Part shown: piece after piece, positions 35,025-44,216 of the stretch
Layout: the number at the start of each line of letters is the position of its first letter
How positions within the stretch are numbered: the stretch's first letter is position 1
Assembly (NCBI GenBank): GCA_017592775.1
Contig: JAGFNJ010000011.1
Span: 31,881-95,880, forward strand
DNA length: 64,000 nucleotides
Reading direction: 5' to 3'
DNA from: Candidatus Accumulibacter conexus
Lineage (GTDB): Bacteria; Pseudomonadota; Gammaproteobacteria; Burkholderiales; Rhodocyclaceae
The notes under the pieces: model-generated
What the model was told of the DNA's origin: nothing
Databases searched by the model: none
Seen by the model: the letters and a program-made list of their open reading frames with translations, nothing else
Program-made: the position numbers and the translations under genes

Positions 35025-37841
35025 ATGCGGAGCGAGATGGCGAAGCACGGTTGCGCGTTTCAGCGATTCATTGCCCATAGGCCGGAAAGAGTATTGTTGG
35101 TGGGCTACTTCGATCCGCGGGGGATCTCGACGGTGCCGGAGACGCTTGCCGCGATTCAGTGGCTCTCCTCGTTGACGGTAACCTGCCTGAACCTGTTTCA
35201 CCACCGCTTTGATACCGGCAACCTCAGGTTGAATCCCGAGGTTGATCTCGATGCCTACGATGCCGTCATTGTGCACAACTCGGTTTCCTATAACCCCGCC
35301 AACGTCGCTTCACTGGATTCGCTGCTCGCCAGGAAGTTCGCTGATTTCGGTGGAGCTCGAGTTCTCTTCAAGCAGGACGAAAACTATCGGTTCCGAGATA
35401 CCGCCGAGGTGATTGGCCGGATGCACTTCGATGTTGTGCTGACTTGTCTGCCTGAGGGCGAACTGTCGAAGATCTATCCAAGAGACGTGGTGGGCAATGG
35501 GGTGCGGTTCGTGCGGATGCTCACAGGTTATGTGACGCCATCATTGCGGACGCGTTTCCCAGCCCTGGGTGGGACGGTTGGGCGGCCAATCGATATCGGC
35601 TATCGTGGCTCCATACAGCCCTTGGACTTTGGACGGTTGTGCTACGAGAAAAGGCAGATTGGAGACGAGGTAAAGAGGAGGCTCGAGGGCAGGGGCTTTT
35701 CGATGGATATCTCCAGTCGCTGGGAGGACCGATTCGGCGGCGAGGCGTGGTTCGACTTTCTCACCCGCTGCACCTGCATTCTCGGGGTCGAGTCCGGCGC
35801 CAGCATCTTCGATCTGGACGGCGATCTCGACCGAAGAGTTCAAGGCATTGTCCAGCGTCTTGGGCCAATCCGAGAGGACTCGGCCTACTGCGAGTCTTTT
35901 TTGGATGCACTTCGTGATCTCGAAGGCAACGTGGCCTACAACCAGGTGTCGCCACGCCATTTCGAGGCGGCGGCCTGCGGTGCGCTGCAAATCATGTACC
36001 CGGGCGAGTACTCCGGGATTTTCCTCGCCGATCGTCATTATCTGAGCTTGGCGCGAGATTTTTCGGATCTCGACGACGTGTCGGAACGGGCTCGGGATCC
36101 TGTCTTCCGGAGAAGGATTGTTGAGTGCGCTTTTGACGAGATCGTGATGAACCGGGACTACTGGATCGAATCCTTTGTTGCCCGGCTTGATGAGGCGATA
36201 CTTCAGTGCCTTGAAGAGAAGGGCGGGAAGCGAAAGGAACGCGTTCTGGTGAAAGAGGATGCGCACCATGGCTTGTTGCTCGCGCCGCACCGTGCCCACT
36301 TGGACCCGCGGTTGCGATGGATCCTCGAAGGGGCAGCCGGCGCAATGACGATCTCCCTCATGGGTCTGGAACTCGGGGGCGCGCAGGAGGTGTCCCCTCT
36401 GGCCGGTTTGGACGGATTCCTCGGTGACCAACCAGTGGTTGCGGCGGAAGCCTCCTGGTTGACCCTCATCTCATCGATGGTGGGATCCGATCCCGCGGGG
36501 AACGCCGCACTGAGGGAACTTCTCGAACTGGAGCGCTCGCGTGCGTTGCCCACTGTCTCGCTTTGCGAGCGTTATGGGGCGCCGACTTCCAGCCCGCGTC
36601 TGGACGATTTCAGGTGGTATCTGACATACCTTCTGGACGTCACGAGAAGCCTGGTGATGCCGGCGCTGGCACTGCGCGGGCTCCAGTTCGTCGTGGCGGC
36701 GGACCTGCCAGCGCTACCGGCGGCCCTGATCCTCAAGGCAGTCCTTGGTGCCAAGGTACTCTATGATGCTCATGAGTACTGGGCGGAGAACGATGGTCGC
36801 GCCGAGCCTTTTGAGATCGCATTTTGGCAGGCGATCGAGCGGCGACTGGCGCCGCATGCCGACCTGTGCCAAGTTGTGTCCCCAGGTTTGGCAGAGCTGC
36901 TGAGCAACGAGACCGGGTGTCGCTTTGACTCGGTTCCGAATTGTACCCCCAAGGGGGCGCTCGGGCGCCGCTCGGATTCGCCGGGGGCTGCGGCAGCGAA
37001 GCCCGCCGGCATATCCAAGGTCCGGTTCCTCTTTCAGGGGCTGTTGACCCCGGGGCGTGGACTCGAAGAGCTTCTGCATGTGTGGACGAGGGTGCCGGAT
37101 AATGCACAGCTTTGCTTGCGGGGACCAGAAGGAGATTTCAAGAACTCGTTGGTCAGGATGGCTTCCGACCTGGGGCTCTCGAGCGAGGCTGTTGTGTTCT
37201 TGCCGGCCGTCAGCGAGGACGAGTTGGTCAGCGAAGCGACGGGGTTTGATGTGGGACTGATTCCTTATCCTCCTTCCAATACCAACAACGCCAATTGCTG
37301 CCCGAACAAGATGTCTCAGTACATGGCGGCGGGGCTGGCGATACTGGCCAACGATACCAGCTACGTTCGCCAGATCGTGACGGCTGCGGAATGCGGTCTT
37401 GTCGTTGACTTCGGCAGGGCAGATCTGCTGGTCGAAAGGATAGAGTTCCTTGCTTCACAAGATGCCGAGCGTTCGGCCATGGCTGCTTCTGCTCAGAGCT
37501 ACTTCCTCGCTGTCTTCAATTGGGAGTCCGTGAGCAGCGCCATGTATCGGAGGTTGCTCCAACTCGTCGCGGACAAGCCGACGACGGCTCTGTCGAGCTG
37601 GCCGGTGGGTCCGTTCGCAGTTTATCGGCAACCAGTGGCCACAACTGATGCCGCTGGGCGTCGTGCGCAGACCAGCGAGCGGTCGCCGTTTTCGGAGAGT
37701 CCAACTGATCGGCGGGCGAACGGCGACTTCCAACATCTCATCCATCGGATTTCCCGGGCCGCCTGGCGGCGGCTGCCGGAGATTCTTCGCAAGAGGCTTC
37801 GGCCGCTGAAGTCCTGGGCCACAGGCGGTGGGGAGGGCTGA
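35025..37841 (+). CDS. Bifunctional glycosyltransferase: module X + GT4 domain
   Basis: A 938-residue protein with the reverse order of its upstream neighbour. Module X spans ~15-400, with FKQDENYRFR (near 116), LTGYVTPSL, IDIGYRGSIQPLDFGRLCYE, ILGVESGASIFDLDG (near 253), NQVSPRHFEAAACGALQIM and PGEYSGIF (near 325). Residues ~560-900 are a GT4 transferase with LYDAHEYWAEND, CQVVSPGLAELL, FLFQGLLTPGRGLEELL and LIPYPPSNTNNANCCPNKMS. I take ATG 35025, one base after the previous stop; ATG 35037 is an alternative. It ends in a basic helix. Two active domains would let one chain add two sugars. Confidence 0.72.
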   Translation: MRSEMAKHGCAFQRFIAHRPERVLLVGYFDPRGISTVPETLAAIQWLSSLTVTCLNLFHHRFDTGNLRLNPEVDLDAYDAVIVHNSVSYNPANVASLDSLLARKFADFGGARVLFKQDENYRFRDTAEVIGRMHFDVVLTCLPEGELSKIYPRDVVGNGVRFVRMLTGYVTPSLRTRFPALGGTVGRPIDIGYRGSIQPLDFGRLCYEKRQIGDEVKRRLEGRGFSMDISSRWEDRFGGEAWFDFLTRCTCILGVESGASIFDLDGDLDRRVQGIVQRLGPIREDSAYCESFLDALRDLEGNVAYNQVSPRHFEAAACGALQIMYPGEYSGIFLADRHYLSLARDFSDLDDVSERARDPVFRRRIVECAFDEIVMNRDYWIESFVARLDEAILQCLEEKGGKRKERVLVKEDAHHGLLLAPHRAHLDPRLRWILEGAAGAMTISLMGLELGGAQEVSPLAGLDGFLGDQPVVAAEASWLTLISSMVGSDPAGNAALRELLELERSRALPTVSLCERYGAPTSSPRLDDFRWYLTYLLDVTRSLVMPALALRGLQFVVAADLPALPAALILKAVLGAKVLYDAHEYWAENDGRAEPFEIAFWQAIERRLAPHADLCQVVSPGLAELLSNETGCRFDSVPNCTPKGALGRRSDSPGAAAAKPAGISKVRFLFQGLLTPGRGLEELLHVWTRVPDNAQLCLRGPEGDFKNSLVRMASDLGLSSEAVVFLPAVSEDELVSEATGFDVGLIPYPPSNTNNANCCPNKMSQYMAAGLAILANDTSYVRQIVTAAECGLVVDFGRADLLVERIEFLASQDAERSAMAASAQSYFLAVFNWESVSSAMYRRLLQLVADKPTTALSSWPVGPFAVYRQPVATTDAAGRRAQTSERSPFSESPTDRRANGDFQHLIHRISRAAWRRLPEILRKRLRPLKSWATGGGEG

Positions 37842-37842
37842 G

Positions 37843-39747
37843 ATGTGCGGCTTTGTGGGCGTGATTTCTCCGGCGGTGCCCATCCGCGATGACCTCTTGT
37901 CTGCCATGCGAGACCGACTGGTTCACCGCGGCCCAGACAACGGATCGAACTGGATTCGGAACGGGGGGCGGGTTAGCCTCGCGCATCGGCGTTTGTCGAT
38001 CATTGATGTTTCGCACTCGGCAGATCAACCCATGGCGACGCCCGACGGTGCGTTGCGAATTGCCTTCAACGGGGAAATATACAACTACCTTGAATTGAGA
38101 AGTGAGCTCATAGGGCTTGGCCATGTCTTTCAGACACGCAGCGACACGGAGGTCCTGCTTGCCGCCATCAGACAATGGGGCGAAGCAGCTCTTCTGCGGC
38201 TGAACGGAATGTTCGCTTTTGCCGTGTGGGATGAACGGTCTCGCCGTATGTTCGTGGCGCGCGATCGGTTTGGCGAAAAGCCCCTGTTTGTCGGCCAAGG
38301 GCGATTCAATACCGTCCTCTTTGCTTCAGAGATGAAGGCGATCCTTGTCCATCCGCTGATCCGCTGCGTCGTTAGCGAGCGGGCTCTGGATCGCTTCGGA
38401 TCTGGAACGTGGTACGAGGACGACGAGCTGACGTTCTTCGACGGTGTCGAGCGCTTTCCCCCTGCCACTGCTGCATGGTTCCTTGAGGATGGAACCGAAG
38501 AGCGCCGCTGGCGCTATTGGACGCCGGATTACACTTCCGTCAACGAGGATCTGACACCACGCGACGCTGTGGAGAGATTTTCGGAACTGATGCAGCGAAG
38601 CGTCAGCCTCCGGCTGCGGGCCGATGTTCCCATCGGGTCGAGTCTTTCCGGTGGTCTGGATTCCTCGGTGATCGTTGGTTATCTGTCTCGCGCACGCGGT
38701 ACAGCAGGTTTTTCGCAGAATACGTTTTCCGCCGTTTTCCCTGATGATCCGACAATGTCGGAAGGCAAGGAGGTCGACGCCGTCGTCGCGCACACCGGTG
38801 TCAACTCGTTTCAGGTGGCGCCGGACCCTTCGCGTCTCGCGCAAGAGTCCGCGCTGCTTCACTGGCACCAGGAGGAGCCATTCCTGTCTGCCTCCATCTA
38901 CCTGCAGTGGTGCGTGGCGCGCCTCGCGCGTCAGCACGATACGACGGTTCTTCTCGACGGGCAGGGTGCAGACGAGTTGCTCGCCGGCTACCAGTTCTAT
39001 TTCAGGCAACGGCAACTTGATTTGCTTGATCAAGGGCGTCTCGCTCTGGCGATGAGGGAGTCGTCGAAGTTCAACCGCCGTCTGCGCATCGCGAGTGAGC
39101 AGTATGAGGGATCGCAGCGACGGTTCAATGCATCGGTCGCATATTCTGCCGAGGAGCTGCGCAAGATGGGGCGGCCTTCGTCATCGGTTTTTCACCAACC
39201 TTACTCGGTGGGCACTGCGCCGGCGAGACCTGGTTGCCGATTGCGCCGGACGATTTCGGAAGCTTTGTTGTACAACAGTCTGCCCATGCTTCTCCGGTAC
39301 GCTGACAGGAACTCGATGGCCTTTTCTCGTGAGGGCAGGTTGCCGTTTCTCGACTATGACATGGTGGACTTCTGCATTTCCCTCCCGGACGATTTTTATG
39401 TGAGGAACGGTTGGCAGAAGTGGGTATTGCGGGTGGCTGCCGGAAATACCATTCCTCGATCGATCCGCTGGCGTGCCGACAAGGTCGGTTACGCGGCACC
39501 ACTGGACCATTGGTTGCGCGGCAAGTTGCGTGACTGGGCACACGAGAGAGTCATGGATGGCGCACTGAAGGTCGTGCCAGGATACGACAGCCAAAGGGTA
39601 ACGACACTTTGGGAAGAACATCAGGCAGGAAGCTGCAACCATTCCTGGGAGCTCTGGCGCTGGATCAGTCTTTCCGAATGGTTCAGCATATACCGCGCCG
39701 GTTGGTGGCGTGCTGGCACGGCTTCCAGACCGAGCACGCAGGAATGA
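37843..39747 (+). CDS. Asparagine synthetase-like amidotransferase (AsnB family), second copy
   Basis: A 634-residue class II amidotransferase. The ATG at 37843 places MCGFVGVIS at the N-terminus, with catalytic Cys2. HRGPDNGSNW, FNGEIYNYLEL and SGSxxG-type glutaminase residues follow; SLSGGLDSSVI near 266 is the PPi loop. RYADRNSMAFSREGRLPFLD replaces the usual EDKLSMAxxxExRxPFLD, so the acceptor site differs from the first and third copies. It starts one base after the module X-GT4 gene and fits sugar amidation better than asparagine synthesis. Confidence 0.85.
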   Translation: MCGFVGVISPAVPIRDDLLSAMRDRLVHRGPDNGSNWIRNGGRVSLAHRRLSIIDVSHSADQPMATPDGALRIAFNGEIYNYLELRSELIGLGHVFQTRSDTEVLLAAIRQWGEAALLRLNGMFAFAVWDERSRRMFVARDRFGEKPLFVGQGRFNTVLFASEMKAILVHPLIRCVVSERALDRFGSGTWYEDDELTFFDGVERFPPATAAWFLEDGTEERRWRYWTPDYTSVNEDLTPRDAVERFSELMQRSVSLRLRADVPIGSSLSGGLDSSVIVGYLSRARGTAGFSQNTFSAVFPDDPTMSEGKEVDAVVAHTGVNSFQVAPDPSRLAQESALLHWHQEEPFLSASIYLQWCVARLARQHDTTVLLDGQGADELLAGYQFYFRQRQLDLLDQGRLALAMRESSKFNRRLRIASEQYEGSQRRFNASVAYSAEELRKMGRPSSSVFHQPYSVGTAPARPGCRLRRTISEALLYNSLPMLLRYADRNSMAFSREGRLPFLDYDMVDFCISLPDDFYVRNGWQKWVLRVAAGNTIPRSIRWRADKVGYAAPLDHWLRGKLRDWAHERVMDGALKVVPGYDSQRVTTLWEEHQAGSCNHSWELWRWISLSEWFSIYRAGWWRAGTASRPSTQE

Positions 39748-39769
39748 AATTGAAGAAAAGGTAATCACC

Positions 39770-41662
39770 GTGTGTGGAATTTTCGGATTCTTGGCGACGC
39801 AGCCGCGCCCCCTGCATCAATCGGACGTCGAACTTGATATTGGCTTGGAGAGACTTCGCCACCGCGGCCCAGATGGTATGGGCAAGTGGGTATCGGCGAA
39901 TGGTCAAGTTGGGCTTGGCCATGTAAGGCTTTCCATTATCGACCTGGAAACAGGCGCGCAGCCGATGCACAGCGATGATGGGCGCTACAGCATAATTTAT
40001 AATGGAGAAATCTACAACTATATCGAGTTGCGGGCAGAGTTCGGTGAGGCTTCTTTCCGTACCCATTCCGATACCGAGGTGGTGTTGCGAGCTTTCCAGG
40101 AATGGGGGCCGGACTGCATATCGCGGCTGCGGGGGATGTTTGCCATCGCGATCTGGGACTCCGCGAAACAACAGTTGTTCGTCAGCAGGGACCGGTTCGG
40201 CATCAAGCCTTTTTATTGGGCTCAGACCGTCAAGGGGTTCTATTTCGCATCCGAGATCAAGGCGCTACTGCCTTTCTTGAAGGATCGTGCCGTCAACCGC
40301 GCCGCACTGACGGATTATTTCACCTTCCAGTTTTGCCTCGGCGAAAAGACGCTCGTCGACTCGGTCTGGCAGTTGCCAGCCGCCCATTTTGCAGTCGTCT
40401 CAGCTGGCCAGAATCCAAAGCCCCAGCGCTACTGGGAGGTTCACTACGACGTTGATTACGATCATACCGAGCGTTGGTTTACCCAGCGCTTGCGCGATCT
40501 CCTCGAAGACTCGGTGCGCGTCCACCTGCGAGCCGACGTAGAGGTCGGCAGTTATGTCAGTGGTGGCGTCGACTCCAGCCTGCTGGCTGCGCTGGCTCGC
40601 GAGGTGCGGCCCGATGGGCCATTCAAGGCGTTCAACGGCCGCTTCATGGATGGGGACGAGTTCGATGAGTCGCGCTATGCGAAGGCGTTGGCGGACGAGC
40701 GGCGGATGGAGCTGCATGTGACCGATATTGGCGAGCAGGATTTTGTCGATCACATTGCCAAGGTGATCTGGCACCTCGATCAGCCAACAGCCGGCCCCGG
40801 ATCTTTCCCGCAGTACATGGTTTCGAAGCGAGTCGGTGAGCACATCAAGGTAGTTCTCGGTGGGCAAGGTGGGGACGAAATCTTCGGCGGCTATGCACGT
40901 TACCTCGTGGCTTACTTCGAACAGTGCATCAAGGGGGCGATCGAAGGGACGCTCCACAACGGAAACTACGTGGTGACCTACGAGTCGATCATTCCGAATC
41001 TGCAGACACTGCGCCAGTACAAGCCGATGCTGCGCGAGTTCTGGGCAAGCGGCGTGTTTGGCGAGCGCGATGAGCGTTATTGGCGCCTGGTCAACCGGGC
41101 GAACACCTACGGGAACATCCTTGCGCCGGGGGTCCTTGAGCAGCGGGCGGCCTTCGACGAGTTCAAGAGCATTTTCTGGGGCAGCAACGTCGGCAAGGAA
41201 TCCTACTTCGATTCCATGACGCACTTCGATTTCAAGACCTTGCTGCCGGCACTGCTGCAGGTCGAGGATCGGATGAGCATGGCGCATGGGGTCGAGGCAC
41301 GGGTGCCGTTTCTTGATCACCCGCTGGTCGAATTTGCTGCAACGATTCCTGCCGACATCAAGTTCCGCAACGGCGAGCTGAAGCGTTTGCTGAAAGCCGT
41401 CTTTTCGGATCAATTGCCGGTCGCGATCCGCGAGCGGAAGGACAAGATGGGCTTCCCGGTTCCGCTCAATCTCTGGCTAAAGCGACCTGGCCCGACACGC
41501 GACCTGATCGGCGATCTGTTCGGATCGGAAGCCGCCCGTTCACGTCCGTATCTGAACAGTCCGGTTTCGATCGATGCCGTTCTGGATTCACAAAGCACCC
41601 ATGGCCGGAATCTGTGGGCGCTGTTGAGCCTGGAGTTGTGGCACCAGCAGTTCATCGATTGA
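39770..41662 (+). CDS. Asparagine synthetase-like amidotransferase (AsnB family), third copy
   Basis: A 630-residue class II amidotransferase. I choose the GTG at 39770, because processing of the initiator must expose the catalytic Cys in (M)CGIFGFLA; AAAGG lies upstream. HRGPDGMGKW, YNGEIYNYIEL, SGGVDSSLLAAL (near 263) and EDRMSMAHGVEARVPFLDH are intact. It resembles the first copy more than the second. It lies between the second copy and the free-standing module X gene. Confidence 0.86.
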   Translation: MCGIFGFLATQPRPLHQSDVELDIGLERLRHRGPDGMGKWVSANGQVGLGHVRLSIIDLETGAQPMHSDDGRYSIIYNGEIYNYIELRAEFGEASFRTHSDTEVVLRAFQEWGPDCISRLRGMFAIAIWDSAKQQLFVSRDRFGIKPFYWAQTVKGFYFASEIKALLPFLKDRAVNRAALTDYFTFQFCLGEKTLVDSVWQLPAAHFAVVSAGQNPKPQRYWEVHYDVDYDHTERWFTQRLRDLLEDSVRVHLRADVEVGSYVSGGVDSSLLAALAREVRPDGPFKAFNGRFMDGDEFDESRYAKALADERRMELHVTDIGEQDFVDHIAKVIWHLDQPTAGPGSFPQYMVSKRVGEHIKVVLGGQGGDEIFGGYARYLVAYFEQCIKGAIEGTLHNGNYVVTYESIIPNLQTLRQYKPMLREFWASGVFGERDERYWRLVNRANTYGNILAPGVLEQRAAFDEFKSIFWGSNVGKESYFDSMTHFDFKTLLPALLQVEDRMSMAHGVEARVPFLDHPLVEFAATIPADIKFRNGELKRLLKAVFSDQLPVAIRERKDKMGFPVPLNLWLKRPGPTRDLIGDLFGSEAARSRPYLNSPVSIDAVLDSQSTHGRNLWALLSLELWHQQFID

Positions 41663-41668
41663 AGCTTG

Positions 41669-42964
41669 ATGAACCGCCTGAACATCTTGGTGCTGCATCG
41701 GCTGGGAAACCCTCGCTTGGCCCCGAGCTTCCTCCGCCACCATGTATTCGCATTGCGCGACGCGTTCCCCGAGCACAACTACCTGTATCACGACACCGAA
41801 CTACCGCTGCCCGACTACATTCTGGATGTTGCCTTCGATGCCATCGTTCTCGATGTCAGCTTCCTGTGGATTCGCTGGCTACCTCTGCCGATTTTCCAGA
41901 GCATCAAGGAGATCTACGGCTTCGTCCGCAACAGTGGCGCGCTGAAGCTCGCTTTTCCGCAGGACGAGTACGACTGCAACGAACTGCTCGACGACTGGAT
42001 GTGCGACTGGCAGGTGGACCACGTGTTTTCGGTGATCCCCTCGCATTGGGATGTCCTCTATCCGCGCTACCATCGCCAAGGCTCGATACGCTTGGCCTAC
42101 ACGGGGTACGTCGACCAGACACTCCTCGCTCGGGAGCCAAGGCCCTTCGCGGCCAGGCGGATCGACATCGGCTACAGGGCGCGCCGACTGCCACCGTACT
42201 TTGGCAGGATCGGGGAGACGAAGTGGGCGATTGGCGAACTGGTAAAGGTACCCGCGAGCCGTGCCGGCTTGACGACTGACATCGTTCTCGGCGACCAAGG
42301 CGCACTGCTTGGCGCGCAGTGGCTCGACTTCCTGGGCGATTGCCGTTTCACCCTTGGTGCCAACAGCGGCAGCAGCCTTCTCGATCCGCGGGGGGATATT
42401 CAGCGAAGGGTCCGGGCCTATCTCAAGGCCCATCCGGCAGCGTCTTTCGAGGAAGTGGAGGCGAACTGCTTCCCTGGCCTCGACGGGCGCCACTCATTCA
42501 CCGCGATTTCGCCTCGCGTCCTCGAAGCGGGGTTGCTCGGCAGTTGTCAGGTGCTGGTAGCGGGCGACTATAGCGGCATCGTCAGGCCATGGGAGCACTA
42601 CATTCCCATCCGCGCCGATGCCACCGATTTTCCGCAGGTTCTTGAGGCGATGCGCGACCGCCAACTCGTGGAGCGACTGATCAGGAACTGCCGGGAAGCG
42701 ATCCTGGACAGCAAGCAGTTGCATTATGGGTACAAGGCCGCGACCGTGATCGGCCTGATCGAGTCGCATCGGGCGAAGGGCGCGGCGGCCACCGATGGCG
42801 AAGCCATGCAACGGACCATTCGACGTTACGAAGAAGCCATGCAGCAGCAGTACGCCAAGCATTGGCGCCGGCAGTCGTTCAGGCGCAACCTGAGCCGCTT
42901 CGTCGATCGTTCGCCGACGGTGTCACGCCTGGCCAGAAGTGTCTGGTCAAGGCTGCGAGGGTGA
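41669..42964 (+). CDS. Glycosyltransferase-like protein, module X alone
   Basis: A 431-residue protein consisting of module X without a GT4 partner. FPQDEYDCNELL (near 97), YTGYVDQTLL, IDIGYRARRLPPYFGRIGET, FTLGANSGSSLLDPRGD (near 229), ISPRVLEAGLLGSCQVLVAG and GDYSGIVRPWEHYIPI match the two fused copies segment by segment. The shared late stretch (PRxxEAxxxGxxQ, then GxYSGxxxxxxHY) looks like the donor-sugar half of a GT-B enzyme of the CgeB/Glyco_trans_1_2 kind. I use the ATG at 41669. It is followed by two ordinary GT4 genes. The function is inferred, not shown. Confidence 0.65.
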   Translation: MNRLNILVLHRLGNPRLAPSFLRHHVFALRDAFPEHNYLYHDTELPLPDYILDVAFDAIVLDVSFLWIRWLPLPIFQSIKEIYGFVRNSGALKLAFPQDEYDCNELLDDWMCDWQVDHVFSVIPSHWDVLYPRYHRQGSIRLAYTGYVDQTLLAREPRPFAARRIDIGYRARRLPPYFGRIGETKWAIGELVKVPASRAGLTTDIVLGDQGALLGAQWLDFLGDCRFTLGANSGSSLLDPRGDIQRRVRAYLKAHPAASFEEVEANCFPGLDGRHSFTAISPRVLEAGLLGSCQVLVAGDYSGIVRPWEHYIPIRADATDFPQVLEAMRDRQLVERLIRNCREAILDSKQLHYGYKAATVIGLIESHRAKGAAATDGEAMQRTIRRYEEAMQQQYAKHWRRQSFRRNLSRFVDRSPTVSRLARSVWSRLRG

Positions 42965-42968
42965 AGTG

Positions 42969-44216
42969 ATGGACGCTGCGGCAGCACGCCAGGACCACGA
43001 TTCGAAATCGATACTGATGCTGACGGCAGACCGGCAGATCGACAGGAGAATCCTCCTGCAGGCCGACAGCCTCGAGAAGGCGGGCTGGCAGGTGACGATT
43101 CTGGCGATGAAGGAAGAAGACGCTGACAGGCGAAGCGACTCGAGAGTGGTCCGCGTTGGTGGCGGCACCGAAGTCGGCGGGCTCGAAGAGCGCGTGGCGG
43201 ATGGGTATCGCCAGCTCGCCAGACGACTGCCGATGAATGGCCCCGTCATGCGGCTGCTGAAAGGACTCGCGTGGCGGTTCCTTGTCGATCAGGAGACGTT
43301 TCACGCCAGACTGTACAGCGGTGTGGCCTCGCGCTTTGCGCCGCAGGTCGTCGTTGCTCACGATCTGCCGATGTTGCCCGTCTCCTGCCAAGTCGCGCGC
43401 GCCTGCGGCGCACGCCTCGTCTATGATAGCCACGAGCTCTACAGCGAACAGGAGTTTCCCGCCCGCGAGAGGAAGCGCTGGGCAGAGATCGAGGCGCGGT
43501 ACATCGGAAACTGCGACGCCGTGATGACCATCAACGAGTCGATCGCCGGCGAACTCGCTCGTCGCCATGCGCTCCGCCAGGTGCATGTCATCAGCAATGC
43601 TGAGCGCACGTCTGATCCTCCGCCAAGGTCCCACCGTTTTCATGAGCTCTTCGGACTGCCCGCGACGCGCAAGGTGGTGCTCTTCCAGGGCGGACTCTCG
43701 GCAAACAGAAACTTGCAGGCGCTGGTTGAGGCCATGCGCCATGTGACGAACCCGGACGTGGTTCTGGTGATCCTTGGTGACGGTGCCTTGCGGCAGAACC
43801 TGATGCGAGAGGCCCGATCGCAGCCGGGCGCGCAACGAGTCTTCTTTCATCCTGCAGTTCCTCAGCACGAGTTGCTGCGCCATACCGCCGCGGCAGACGC
43901 TGGCGTGATCCCGTACCAGGCCACCTGTCTCAACAACTACTTCTGCACGCCAAACAAGCTGTTCGAGTTCATCGCCGCCGGCGTCCCCATACTCGGCAGC
44001 GACCTGCCGGAGATCAGCAAAATGGTTGCCGGGCGAGGGATCGGAATCGTCGGCGACATGAGCAGTGCACGGGCAGTAGCTGGTCTGATCGACCAACTGT
44101 TCGCCGACGAGGCCCGCCTCGCCGTCTGGCGGAAGAATCTGCAGGAGACACGCCAGGCCGTCTGCTGGGAGGCAGAGGAAGGCAAGCTCCTGGCCATCTA
44201 CGAGGCACTGCCATGA
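42969..44216 (+). CDS. Glycosyltransferase family 4
   Basis: A 415-residue GT4-type glycosyltransferase. LVYDSHELYSEQEFP near residue 155 is the family's first-domain acidic motif; VVLFQGGLSANRNLQALVEA and FCTPNKLFEFIAAGVPILGS (E-x7-E region, near 335) form the nucleotide-sugar half. The ATG at 42969 lies four bases after the previous stop with a GA-rich ribosome site. Its stop overlaps the next gene's start (ATGA). The donor is unknown. Confidence 0.85.
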   Translation: MDAAAARQDHDSKSILMLTADRQIDRRILLQADSLEKAGWQVTILAMKEEDADRRSDSRVVRVGGGTEVGGLEERVADGYRQLARRLPMNGPVMRLLKGLAWRFLVDQETFHARLYSGVASRFAPQVVVAHDLPMLPVSCQVARACGARLVYDSHELYSEQEFPARERKRWAEIEARYIGNCDAVMTINESIAGELARRHALRQVHVISNAERTSDPPPRSHRFHELFGLPATRKVVLFQGGLSANRNLQALVEAMRHVTNPDVVLVILGDGALRQNLMREARSQPGAQRVFFHPAVPQHELLRHTAAADAGVIPYQATCLNNYFCTPNKLFEFIAAGVPILGSDLPEISKMVAGRGIGIVGDMSSARAVAGLIDQLFADEARLAVWRKNLQETRQAVCWEAEEGKLLAIYEALP

